A stretch of DNA of 64,000 bases. Source: Sanghuangporus weigelae (taxonomy: Eukaryota; Basidiomycota; Agaricomycetes; Hymenochaetales; Hymenochaetaceae). Below the pieces are notes generated by a model that did no database searches, was not told the DNA's origin, and saw only the letters and a program-made list of their open reading frames with translations. The DNA is taken from positions 3,224,001 through 3,288,000 of the forward strand of contig CP137318.1 of the NCBI GenBank assembly GCA_033182465.1, written 5' to 3'. This document shows positions 26,301-37,760 of the stretch, in pieces (within the stretch, counting starts at the first letter, position 1; each line of letters begins with the position of its first letter). The position numbers and the translations under genes are program-made.

Positions 26301-26924
26301 CCATTCGATTCCACACCGAGCCCATAGCCGATCTGCGGGGTATCCGCATACGCAACAGACTTCCTTTTGTCAACATTGACTCCCGCGCCAACCGTGTTCG
26401 ACAGTGCCGCAGGGTCCATCAAACGACCATGCATAACGGGAATCGGCGAGTGCTCGCCGCCGACAAGGGTCGAGTTGACACGCGGCGGTGTGGTGGGTGC
26501 TGAGGCAGCGAGATGCTGAAGGTTCTGCGAGCCGTCTATGGGCAGACTGAGAAGCTCCTGTTGCTGTTGGTGTTCTAAAGCGCGCATTTGCTCTTCAAAA
26601 ATTTTCCGCTGTATGGCACGCTGGCGCTCGTGTTCCATGCGTTTCAGCTCGACACGCTTTAGTTTTACGAATGTCATTTCTCAGGTACTATTACAGCGGT
26701 CAAGATGACTGGGGACTCACTGCTGAAATGTCTGGCATATTAGTACCCAGTCTGGCCGCCTGGACAAGAGAGAAAACGGGAGACGTGTCAGATGGGTAGT
26801 GCACTTTAAGGCCGACGCGACCCACCGAGTCTGCGAGGTCGAGAAAAGCAGGTGGGCTCTGCTTGCGCTCCTCGCTCGTGCGAGAGTCGATCGGAGATGC
26901 TGAGTGGTCGGTAGGGGCGTTCAT
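23330..26924 (-). CDS. Pumilio-family (PUF) RNA-binding protein, Puf4/Mpt5-like
   Basis: A cytoplasmic post-transcriptional regulator that binds UGUA-type elements in mRNA 3' ends. The start at 26924 leads a long disordered N-terminal part (Ser/Gly/Gln-rich, with EQMRALEHQQQQ near 26580). The PUF domain follows with eight repeats whose RNA-contact helices can be read in order: HGCRFLQ, GNYLCQ, GTRAVQ, GNHVIQ, GCCVLQ, GNYVVQ, SSNVIE and GNYCVQ. This series is that of classic PUF proteins with full base-recognition triplets. The domain ends in YGKRIQSKL, and a Gly/Gln/Ser-rich tail of about 150 residues follows. About six short introns cut the gene. The GCCVLQ repeat fits Puf4 and Mpt5 rather than Puf3, but the exact orthologue is not settled. 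Confidence 0.92.
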
Positions 26925-27978
26925 AATGGATAAATTTGAGGTATATGAATCAATGAAAAAAGTCTTTTTCCGGGTGAACGACAGAAGGGCAAAAAAGGGC
27001 GGTAAAAGAGAAAACTAGCGAATATAGAGAGATAACCTAGTCGCACAAGCGTTATCCTAGGCTTGCATGTGAGCTGAGCGAGCCCGGGGTGGAGGTGGAT
27101 GTCGTAACGAGGGGGCGCTCACCAGAAAACGGGAAACTTTTTCAGCCAGTCTAATAAGAATTGGTGATACAACGGCGTTCTCTACGTGTAAGACGAGAGT
27201 TTTAGAGGAGATACGAGGGATTAAGGGAAGACGACGAGGAGCAGAACGCACCGAGCAATATGAGATTGAGAGGAAGGTAAGTAGAGGAGCTAAAGATGCG
27301 TCCGGTGTAGCGGTCGGGTTATAAGGGACCACCAGTCGTCGGCTAGCGCGGCAGGCAAATCAAGCGGGCTTTCTTTTCACATTTATTTCCATTTTACTCT
27401 TCCTTTTTTTTTTATTCCCTCTTTTCCTCGTCTCACTTCGCCGTCCGTTCGCGGTTAGACAGCTCAGCACGTACCACAACCATCAGAAGCAAGGTGTCTA
27501 TACCCAATCTCTCGACCGAATATTAGTTTCTAGTCCTTGCACTCAAAATCTTATTTTTCTCTCTCTTCTCATCATATTCCTGGCCCCTTTTACACATGCG
27601 GATATATTCCATAAGCATCATCAGTAGATTAGTAATTCCTTGCAAAATTGCATCGTGTGTGGCCATCAGAGAAATCAGAAAGGTACTGTTGCAACGCGAC
27701 ACCCGAGCCGCACGCGTGAAGTTTCTCAGCGTACGAGTGTGGTTCAATTGTGCAGATCATTTATTCCCCAACCAAATAATCATATTCTTCCGTTTCTTCC
27801 AGATAGGAAGCAGTAATTCGGCCAGGGCCACTCATGGGGAAATATTTACTGCCATGCGCTGCGATCTCGTTCCTAAACTTTAGGTCACCGATGAATACCT
27901 CACCAGGTTCAAGAATTTGACTGCGCTCCTTTCGACTCCATATCCATATAGTTCTATTCCACTCCTCAGTGCATTAAC
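26925..27978. other. Long upstream region of the PUF gene
   Basis: About 1.05 kb between the PUF start codon and the stop of the Vps38-like gene, both on the minus strand. It must hold the PUF promoter and leader. It includes a T-rich tract at about 27390-27420. Short open frames such as 27057-27332 (minus) are probably leader frames or chance. No other gene seen. Confidence 0.5.
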
Positions 27979-30900
27979 TCAACGTGTTGGATCGACTACT
28001 GAGTCCGAATCTTCAGCTGAATCTAGACACTTCTCTATCTCGGAGCTCATAGCGCTCGGAATCGCGCCTCGTAAATGCACACGCGCTTTCAGATTGTCCA
28101 ACAAGCTTTCTGGCGCAATACTCCCGCGTCTTGAACGAGTTTCTGGCACAGGCGTTGTCGGTACAGATGGTCCACGGACGGTGCATCGGTCATCATCTTC
28201 ATACTCGTCACTGCTCTCCGAGGTTTCTTCAGTGCCGTCCTCAGGATCCTCTTTAGGAGCAGGAGGAGACACAGCCGGTTCTGACGTTTGCTCTCGAAGG
28301 CTGGCGTCTTCTGTCTCTACGTCTTTGCTTGACGAAGCGACAGAAGATGAAGACGCACCCCGTCCTCTCCACATCGAAGAGAGAGGTAAACCCAAGTATG
28401 ACTGGATCTGGATTCGTGGTAGGCGAGGACGTAACGCGTTGGTGCCGATCGTGGTGCCCGATCTATCTTCGTTCCCAGAAGACAGAGACATGTCGCTGGC
28501 ACCCTGCGCTGCATTAGAGCTTGTGACCAAACTGCCGTTCGGATCACTCTCGGCTAGATTAACAGCGTCTGCGCTTTCATCGACAGTAGGTAGAACAACG
28601 ACTCTCCCCTTTGGCGTCGTGCCAGAATTAACCTCGTCATCCTTCAGACTCAAAGGCGGAGGCTCAGAGTTTCCAGACTCCGCCGCTTCTGCCACATAGG
28701 GACTCGGAGACTGCAAACCAGGCGTGATAGATACGACCGAGGGCGAAGGCCTTCACGCGATGTTCCGACATTTTTTTCGAGGATTTTTTCGGGCCGTCCA
28801 GGCGAAAGCGTCAGGGCACATCGGCATAAGCGAGACGCGGGAGTAATTTCAGAAAATCGCATGTACGTAATCGAATAAATGAGAGAACCGGCGCATAGGT
28901 ATATGTCAGCATAATGCAAGTAGAAAACCAATTTAAAAAACAGGCATATAGGAAAGAAGAAATTGATAGAAGAACAGTCGTCAACAAAGCGAGTTCAAGT
29001 GTTTGAACCCAGAAGAACAACGGATACGTACGCCAGGGACGGCAAATATGGAGTAAAGATGACGCGGACATGGGACTCACCTTGGTAATGCTCCCTCTCC
29101 GCTAGTAAGCGTTAAGAGGAGATTCTTAAGGTTCGGCAACGTGTGGCGAAGATCTAGTGCGCGGAGATTACGCTCTGCCATAAGCTATCAAGGTTGAAAA
29201 GTCAGAGGGCAAGGATACTCTTCAGGAACATTCGGAATTATATTGTATACTCGAGAGTGTGTGCAAAAATGGCCAAACCACCGAAATGAGACTCACCATC
29301 TCAATATCTTTGTTGAGAAGGAATACAGCGTACTCAAATCGATACGTATCGACGCCCTTCGAATACAACGGGAACCTGGTAGAGGGTAAATACACTCTAA
29401 CACGTATCCGTAAAGACGGAGGAAAGCAGATATAACTCACATCCGCGGCCCCATCATTGCGGAAATAGGGTCCTTCACAAGACTACGGCTTCCCACGTAC
29501 GTGATTGGGTATACGAGTCGTTGACATAGATAGGCTGCCATTAGATGCACGAGGAGAGCTGCATACCCTAACGAAGTGGCAACGTTGTCTTCGGTTACTG
29601 CAGGCTCATGAGGGAGCGATAGTGGAGGTGCGGGATCGTTCCCTTGCAGTGGAATCGGTAAAGGAACGCCAAGGATAGTGTATAGCAGGTCAGGAGGAGA
29701 AAGAAGCTCTATAGGGAAGATGAATGCGAGTGTGGAAAGGAGTGATGTCTGGACAGGTTTGATACGATTTCGGAGGCCCTGCACTCGTTTTCTTGAGAGT
29801 TACCGAGACAAGGAAAATCAGAAATCACTTAGCGGAAATCAAGTATAAGGCCCACCTTTCGTCTGCTAAGCGGACGCCGGCATCGAATTCAGTAAGTAGA
29901 TCATCCTCATGCAGAGCGCGAGCCTCAGCCAGTCGCATTCGCCTTTGGCTGAGTTGCTGCCTGTGCGATGAAATGCTGTCACGGGCTTCATGACAACTCA
30001 CGCGTCAGAACGTTGTTAGTCAAGGCTGAGAGGTGCTTCTTACCCGATCTTATATGATCATCAAGCAAATCCCGCTGCTCTTGTAAACAACGAAGCCGGT
30101 ACTCGCGCTCTGATGATTCTCGGCGCTAAAGCACGTTTGGCCTCAGTGAAGAGTATTACAAACTGAGAAACTTACAAGCACAGTTCCAGGATCACTTTCC
30201 ATGAGACGGTTGCAATTTTCCAAAACATCTTGCAATAGATTCCGTGCATCCAACAAGGATGCTTGTAGAGAAGCGAGCCTATGAGAATTCCTTAGGATTA
30301 AAGGGGAAAAGGTCAGGAAAACTTGAATACACACTTTACTAGCTCATTGAGGTTCGCACTTTTTAGCTGTCGCCGTGGTTTGCGTTGACGACCACGATCA
30401 AGGGAGAAAATCGTTTTAGAAGGCGGGCGTCTACGCGAGATTTCAGTATCTGAGTTATAGTTCGGTGATTCTGGGCGACTAGGCAGAGGTGTGACTCCGA
30501 GCAATGAGGAAGGAATATAATGTGGCTTATTTGACGTGGAAAGAGTAACGACAAGCGTATTCGAAGGGAGCTTCCAAGGATGTTCGACAAGCTGCAGCAG
30601 TTGACTGTTAGCAAAGGCATACCATACAGCTGCTTCAAGTACTCACATCATCTGGCAGAGGAACCAGGCCAGACAAAGAAATGTCCCATTCGCAGAGAAT
30701 CTTCCAGTCGTTTCCGAACAGGTCGGTATATTTCTTCTCATCTAGTGATTCTACTTTCTCTTTCCCTTTGCTTCCTGCACAGATATCCGATTCTGCGCCA
30801 ATTCTTGCCCACAAGCGAATGATAACTTTGTCCGCAGACAGGTCCGTCCATCGCGCGAAGGCCGGATCCTGAGAATCTAGCATAAACTTCGGATTCGTCG

Positions 30901-31908
30901 ACGGCCTGTGGAATGGAGACATAAAAATAGGTACAAGAATCGGTGTCGGCGTAGCAGGAGGTGGAGGCGTAAGCGGAGGGGACTGTGGAAACGTCCCCAT
31001 CAGCGGAGAGTCGGATGTTTTGGAAGTTGTGTCAGTATTGATAGAACTAAAAGATGAGACGGAAGGAGATAAAGTACTGTGGCACGACCTGTTGGCGGAG
31101 GTGGTCGAAATGGATGCAGTTCGCCGAGAACGTTGAGTAGGAGAAGACGAAGGGAGAAGGTGCTTGAAATCGACCGAGCCACTGAGGCGTTTTAGCGGTG
31201 TACTCTTCGTGCCTCGACTCTTTCCTGGTATAGGCGAAACGGGTGAATTCGTATTATCAGGTGGAGGATGAATTGTCAGAAAAGTATCCACAAGTCGACT
31301 CCATATCACATCTTCGAGCTGCTTCTGAGAGTTCAATGTATCGGATGTCCACGACGAAGAAGATTGTGAAGGCATCTGCCACGATGGTACTGAATCTTCC
31401 GGAAGGGACGCCCCAGTTCCAATTTGTCGAATCTCCACTGAGCTCGTGTGTATCTGTCTTATCGTTGACGGACTCAAGGACTGCTTACTACTCGCATGTA
31501 AACTGGCTCTTGAGCTCGTACGCTTTCGCGTGTGCTTGTCAGGCTCATACGATGCAACACCGTCATAATCGTGTTCAGAATGGACACTCCTAAAAGTGTG
31601 TGTTGACGCAGAGGAAATCCGTCTCTTCCTTCTTTGTCCCAGAAGTACGTCTGCATCATCTGACGCTGATACGGACCCGTTTCCTGGGCCACTAGGCAAA
31701 ATAGACGATCTCTGCGTTAATGCTGAAGCAAGAGAATCACGCGCGGGGAAGGGCGAAAGGTTACGTATTTGAATGGATGTGATATGTCGAAGACAGGGCT
31801 ATCGGCGCATTGATGAGACACGGTCATAATAAGAAGCTCGTTACAGCATACCTGAGGCAATGACAAGTCAAATGCATCTTTGTCTCTAGGTGAGCCGTCT
31901 GCATCCAT
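27979..31908 (-). CDS. UVRAG/Vps38/Atg14-like subunit of PI3-kinase complex
   Basis: Subunit of the class III phosphatidylinositol 3-kinase (Vps34) complex acting in endosome sorting or autophagy. The start at 31908 encodes a short exon MDADGSPRDKDAFDLSLPQ. After an intron, CLRHITSIQIRNLSPFPARD follows, a family-type start. Then come a long Ser-rich insert, a C2-like stretch (KILCEWDISLSGLVPLP), a coiled coil region (30000-30300, with LREEQRDLL-like heptads) and the C-terminal domain. The C-terminal domain has YPITYVGSRSLVKDPIS, FPLYSKGVDTYRFEYAVFLL and LRHTLPNLKNLL, the hallmark motifs of the UVRAG/Vps38/Atg14 family. A disordered acidic tail of about 240 residues ends at 27979. Vps38/UVRAG is favoured over Atg14 because no N-terminal Cys repeats are seen. 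Confidence 0.85.
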
Positions 31909-32238
31909 GGTCGTTCCCTCCCTATCGCTAACGTTTTTACGACACTTTCAGCAATTTCAGAAGGAGGGCGAGGTAGACGCAAACGGATAGATCCAGCTTC
32001 GAGCCAGAATGCGCACACAGGTGCAGTCAGGTTCAGAAAGTGCGAAGATAAGAGGCCATACATATGCTGTACGTTTGTCGCTGAGAATTCCCGTTGTTCG
32101 TTCCAAATGAGTGCGATTTCCAAATGAGGTAAATAGCTTCGATCACCGTCACGGTTGGCTCACCGTCAGACATCAATTGCCTCATATCACTCGCTTGCTT
32201 ACAATTTGTAACCGAGTCTCGCGATAACTTCTCGCTCA
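31909..32238. promoter_or_regulatory. Divergent promoter, Vps38-like and acidic protein genes
   Basis: The 330 bases between two start codons on opposite strands must hold both promoters. No specific site was recognised. An open frame on the minus strand (31824-32123) runs through part of it but lacks family features and is likely chance. Confidence 0.45.
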
Positions 32239-33930
32239 ATGCCACCGAAAGGCGCGTCAACCACGGCGAGATCCCAGCACGTTCGTAAGCCGTCTGCGGT
32301 AGCCAAACCGTCCACGAAAGAGAAGGGTAAGGGCAAGGAGAAAGAGATGGACACGGAGAAGGGCAAGAAAGACGACAGTGCTATTATGCCTCCACCTCCA
32401 CCACCTTGTAAACCACCTGCAGTCCTTGAACCGGAGATAAATGCTTTGGAAGATAGTCTAAAGGTTCAGTGCACCAGTTTTCTGGCTCGAATCGTCAATC
32501 TAACAAATACAACGTCCAGAATGTAACCGTCACTGCAGCTCAGATATTCAGGTTCTATGCAGACACCAAGAAACTGTGTGTGAAAACTTATCGTGGTCGG
32601 CCCCATTTTCTGACAATACACTATAGTGGCGTACAGAATCGGGCCCCTCGCCCCCCACGGTCCATGACCTCCGACCTTGAGCACGAGCTTGGGCGATACG
32701 ACCAGATTTGCGATGCCATTGAGATTCATTTGGCAAGTCAGACCTTCTGGGTTCTTACGCGTCACTAATCGATGCCGTAGGCTCGCTCTATCGCTATTCT
32801 TCAACGAGACCTGGCGAGAGAAGAAAACCGAATTCGTGAAGAAGAAGCCGAGAAAGCACGGGAGAAGGCAGCGGAAGCCTCAGCCAGGGACGGAGACATA
32901 GAAATGGACACTGGAACAGAGAGCTCTAATGAAGTTGCAGGGAAACAGCAGCAGGTTCAGCCATCCGGTGCGCTGGTAGGAACAGGAAAGATTCCGCTGC
33001 GCCGACCGTCGAAGATCTCACTCTCTACATTACATCGAAGTCCCTTCCCTTTGAAACTGGACCTATCGTCCACTTCTTTGCGTCTTGGCTCTGAAGAGGG
33101 AGGTTTGAACATGTCAGCCTTGGATAACCTGGATGCCTTAACCACATTGGGCTCAATGGGTGTGGATGGTATCTCTGGACTCGCCTCGCCAGGTGATTAC
33201 GCACATATTGTTCTGTTTGTGTTTAAGCTCATTGAATTCCAAAGTCACACTCGCTCCAAAATCCGCGCGTCCTATGGGTCCTGGAGAGCTGCCGCCTGAA
33301 GTCCTCGCTGCTCTTGCGTCCGCTTCGGGGGTTGGCAATCAGAATATGCAATTGCCAGACCCGAGCCATCATGTCGACATTGATTTAACCTTAGATGACG
33401 TATCTGTGGACTTGCTAAACTCTGGTGACTCTGCGGACAAGCCCATAGAGCTTGATATTGAATCGGACGTGATGATGTCCGACCTTCATGTTTCTTCTGA
33501 CATTTTCGGTGAGCAGGGGGCAAACGGAGAACATTCATCCGGATCACCTGTGGACTCCGAAATTGAGAAACTCTTTGGCCCGGAAACTGCCGCTATGGCG
33601 ACTACAAGCAATGCTGATGATGGGAACGGAGTGGACATGAGCATGTTACTCTCAGAGAATCACGGAGACGAATTCTTCGCGTCACTTGATCCCAAGAACA
33701 ACGGTTCTCACGATGACTCAATAGAGAGACGGACCGAGACGGGTGCTGGACAAGGCGATGGAAGTGGAGATAATGCAGGATTTGATTACTCATTGTTCTT
33801 TAATGAGTCCACGAACCAAGAACAGATTGACATGATGGCGCATTTCCTAAAGATGGAGAACACGGTAACCGATGCTGGGGCTTCAGAGTCCGAAAAAAAC
33901 TCAGCCCTCGGTCCTTCAGTAGCTACATGA
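32239..33930 (+). CDS. Acidic uncharacterised protein with a GC-AG intron
   Basis: I do not recognise the family. The ATG at 32239 starts a Lys-rich, Pro-rich leader (KEKGKGKEKE, then PPPPPP). A helical stretch follows (VLEPEINALEDSLK, then DLEHELGRYDQICDAIEIHL, ARSIAILQRDLAREENR), and then a long acidic Ser/Asp-rich part (DIDLTLDDVSVDLL, KPIELDIESDVMMSDL) ends at 33930. The acidic part could be an activation-type region; the leading helices recall Mediator-type subunits, but this is speculation. One intron lies somewhere between 32465 and about 32650 (borders unsure). The next, 32733-32780, starts GCAAGT and ends GTAG; only this GC donor keeps the frame. A third lies near 33192-33247. The gene is tandem with the SprT-like gene. 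Confidence 0.6.
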
Positions 33931-34179
33931 TGATCTTTTTGGCATGTATTATTTGGCATAGCTCCTTTCAGTCGAATACCTACTACACGTAGTCACCGAA
34001 TAGACGTGACAAGCATCACGAGACGCGTGACACACGCGTTAAAGGAATCTCAAATAAGGTTCATCAGAGCATCTAGCCCTGTGCGAAACGAAACAATATT
34101 ACTGTAACGCCTTCTGTGAATAAAGCGTCACGTACTTCTTTGCTTCCTACCACTTCTGGATTGTTCTGTAGGGTCCACC

Positions 34180-36440
34180 ATGACTCTCAGTGGCTCTAGT
34201 GGTCTCCGAAAGACATCGTCGCTCGTTATTAGTTCCCCGACTAAGAGTAGCGTACCGGATAAGAAGCCTAACAAAGTCGCTGTTGGCCGTGATACAGTGC
34301 CGGATGGCGAAGAGGAAAGTGGAGGGAAAATCACGTACGCCCAGACGCTCGCCTTTGCCCGTTTTCACTAATTTATGCAGTAGTGCGTACAAAGGAGATA
34401 TTGTTGAATTATCTTCGGAATCAGATGATGACAAGTTTAAAGAAACGTGCGTCCGGGCTTGCCGAGTTGAACTTACGACCATCACTGAGTTCTACTCTTG
34501 CTTATACTCAACCTATTAGCTCAACTAGGAAGAAGATATCGCTCGTCGGCTCTGATCCGTTCTTGAGTTCTTCAGGAAGGCCTGCGGGCTCGTCAAGCAA
34601 ACGAACTACGGCAGTTGTCGAAGAGAGCGAGACTGAGGATGATTTTGAAGAACAGCCACACTAGTAAGGCGCCGTAGGGAATGCGAAGTTCAATACGAAC
34701 TTATATCTCGAATGTAGCTTTCCGAAAGCCAGTAAGATGTGGCGCACGGTCGTTTCAGACTCTGAAGACGAACTAGAAGAGAACGAAGAGTGTGATGACA
34801 TACATCGAGGACTTGCCGCGGATGTCGATGGAGCAGTACTCATCTTGAGCGATCCCACATCTTCTCGCAGACCTGTAGCTCGTAATTCTGATTCTCAAGC
34901 CAAACAGAAACAAAAGAATCCAGTGCTTGCCTCCTGCGCTGATGGTATTCCGAGTATTCCGGGCGCAGAGCACGTTGAAGTGGAAGATCCCTCCCTAGCT
35001 CGAACTCCTATCTCTCCTCGACCCCGTGCTACACCGGGAACGCAAACCGAATTACCGAGCTTTTTTCTAAGCGAAGATCAGCCGAAGAAAGCTTCAGGAC
35101 GCGCGACAGAGACAAACCCAACCAAGGAATCATCTTCCGCAACCGCACCTACATCACCCACAACGACGAAGTCAAAGACTAAGCGCAAGACTAAGAAGGT
35201 TCTGCAGCAGGAGAAGCAGGCGCAATTGGCCGCGTATGCGCAAGCTTTGTTTGACGAGTTGAACACATCCGTGTTTATGAACCGACTTCCGAAAGACACA
35301 CCACTGATATGGAACAATAGGCTTTTGGCCACTGCAGGGCGGGCGAAATGGCACAGGTAGGTTTGTTTGTTTTTCCATAAGTTTTGATAGGTGGATTATG
35401 GTGTCGCACGCCCATAGAGATAGCAGAGGAGTTGTGACAACATACATTGAGCTTGCTACGAAGGTTCTTGACTGCGAAGGTGCTTTGATTTTTCTTTGCT
35501 ATCTCGTCATATACCGATCTTTATCTGCTTTTAGAACGCATCCGGAATACGCTCTCGCACGAAATGTGTCATCTCGCATGCTGGGTCATCAATTGCAATC
35601 CAAAGGAAAACCATGGCGGAGTTTGGAGAGGCTGGTGCGTATAGAAACTTCTTGTCGCATATTAAACTTAGTTATAAATACAGGGTAGAGGAAGTCATGC
35701 TGAAGAGACCCGACATCTTTATAACGGTGAGTAATGACTATTTGCTCTCAATCCCTTGCTCTTATACAGCTCGAAATACTTGTAGACGAAGCATTCCTAT
35801 GATATCTCATACAAGTACGAATGGCAATGCCAAACTCCCACTTGCAAGAAGATGTAAGCAAAGCTTAGCAGGCCCAGGAATAGACGCTTAAATCTGTTTC
35901 CATAGATATGGTCGTTTCAGCAAGTCCATTAATCCGGCCGAGAGTAGTATGTTGAATATTAATCACTTATGAACCAACTTGATGAAATCATGATTTAGTC
36001 TGTGGCGCGTGTAAAGTGGGAGAGCTTATCCCGCTCTTCCAAGTTAGGACGAGGAAAACAAACGTTGTCAGCAAATTGGCTGCAAGTAAATCACGGGGTA
36101 CGTGTCGTTTAGTGTGCAAGTCTCCGCGATACTCATGTAATCTGCAAATTCCCCTGTTACAGAATCTCCTCGGCCGGCCAGTAAATTGCGATTCACTCCT
36201 TCACGCGTCAAGAACAAGATAGACGATGGCGTTATCCTCATTACGTCGTCCTCCGACTCGGATAGAGAATCGCTCTCCGGTGCAGAGATCGACATCGGTT
36301 GTCCTGCTGACGTCTCTGAGCCGAAGAGCACGTTGCTGACTATTCAACCTGAGAATCCTCAACTTGACGCAGGTAAGGGCAAAGATGAACTCCGCACGCT
36401 GATCACGCATATGTCCTACATTGATCTCACGAGTGATTGA
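34180..36440 (+). CDS. SprT-like metalloprotease, GCNA family
   Basis: A nuclear zinc protease of the SprT/Spartan type that digests proteins crosslinked to DNA. The acidic, disordered N-terminal third (34180 to about 35170) is followed by the SprT domain. Across introns the domain reads LFDELNTSVFMNRLP, LIWNNRLLATAGRAKWHR, TTYIELATKVLDCEERIRNT and LSHEMCHLACWVINCNP, with the active-site HEMCH and then NHGGVWRGW. A zinc ribbon follows (WQCQTPTC, then CGACKVGELIPL). The C-terminal 85 residues are acidic again. Four hydrophobic-acidic motifs look like SUMO-interaction motifs: DIVELSSESDDD and VLILSD before the protease, VILITSSSDSD and YIDLTSD after it. This layout fits GCNA more than Spartan. 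About nine short introns. A dead copy of its tail lies at 19715-20215. Confidence 0.88.
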
Positions 36441-37043
36441 GAGTCGGTCATAAACACTCACATTGATGTGATGCTCCGCAATTAATCGTATCTCTAGTTC
36501 TTGATCATGTCATGTCACTAATGCCTGCTATGTCCTGTGCTATCATGTTTTCTCGAGCTGATTTTGGTTGCGCTTATTGTTCCTAGATATAACTATATAT
36601 ATAGGCACGAGTTATGCTTTCTTCCAATGTATCATCATCGCAAGAATACACCGCGGTAATCGAATGCTTAATGCAGCGTCTTTTATTCGTAACGACGCAT
36701 TAATATTGCTGTTTAACACGAGATGCATGCTGACGGAGTATCTTAATTAGATATAAGTGAATCCTGATTCTGACAATGATGCTAATTTATAACGATGTTT
36801 CCAGTAAAACTATGCATACACACATAGTCCAGAGCGCATTCTCCATTTTGCATAGAATGTATAGGAGTGATTGTACAAATAGCAGTATACGACCGTTATT
36901 ATCAAAGAAACCATCTTCCATGATCCAATGAGCTAAAGATTTGGCTGAAAACAAGACAAAATATAGCCTTTGTATCCATTATAGTATGTAAAGAAGAAAC
37001 TCAAAATGTTCAGGGTGTCCGCCTAACAACAATACTATTGTCT

Positions 37044-37086
37044 GCCTGTAACAATGTGTATTAGAGGATATGTATGATGCTTTGCT
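37044..37086 (+). repeat. Direct repeat, first copy
   Basis: About 43 bases starting GCCTGTAACAATGTGTATTA and ending GCTTTGCT, repeated with small differences at 37307-37358, 263 bases further on. It may mark the ends of a small inserted element. Confidence 0.7.
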
Positions 37087-37306
37087 GTCGCGTATCCGGT
37101 ACCCGGTATGTAGATTGGCGTGTAGGTGAGTTCTGCCGCTGTCCTTGCCTCAGCGACGACCCGAAGGATGGCCTCGCGTATCGCGGGGTCATCTTTGTCT
37201 AACTAAGGACACGACCCCCTTCGCTCTCGCTGCTTTGCTGAGACCTGCCGTGTTAAGTAAAAATTTCACACAAATGTGGCGGTGATTTAAAGCTCAGAGT
37301 CGGCCC

Positions 37307-37358
37307 GCCTGTAACAATGTATATTAGAGGATATGGATGAAATAGTACATGCTTTGCT
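37307..37358 (+). repeat. Direct repeat, second copy
   Basis: Second copy of the repeat at 37044-37086. It shares GCCTGTAACAATGT-TATTAG and AGGATATG and ends GCTTTGCT, with about nine extra bases (AAATAGTAC) inside. Confidence 0.7.
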
Positions 37359-37659
37359 ATATAGCTAAAGTGACGGCGTAAGAGGGGCATCAAGCAAACC
37401 CTAAGGTGGTCTATACAAATCAAAAAAGAATTGAGCATTATTAACCGCGTGATCAAAAGACAAGGAACAGTCCGGAGCCGGAGATTCCAAATTTCGACGG
37501 TAGAAATACTGATAGCGTAGCGCCGCATAGCGCACGCACGTCCACGTCGAGAGGCGGTGGTCTACGGTATCCCGTTGACGGTCCGCCGGGCAGAGAGGTG
37601 AGTGGTTACGTATAAATCGGGAGAGGGTTGTGTCCGTGTTGGACACATTCGCGACGGTC

Positions 37660-37760
37660 TTGAGGTATAGCTCAATCGCATAGAGAGCGTCAGACTCTTA
37701 TGAGCACATGCGGTGTGAAAACAAATTTGAAGGCTGCGAGTTTCGACCTTCGCGGTGGGC
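37660..37760 (+). pseudogene. Degenerate tRNA-Lys copy
   Basis: Clearly related to the tRNA-Lys(CTT) at 19305-19400. TAGCTCAATCG-ATAGAG, GCGTCAGACTCTTATGAG and GAAGGCTGCGAGTT-CGACC are shared, including the start of the intron (TGAG...GCGGTG). The 5' acceptor arm no longer matches the 3' arm, and there are extra bases in the D arm and T loop, so it should not fold into a working tRNA. It lies downstream of the SprT-like gene in the same order and relative orientation as the working tRNA lies downstream of the dead SprT tail. Confidence 0.85.
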
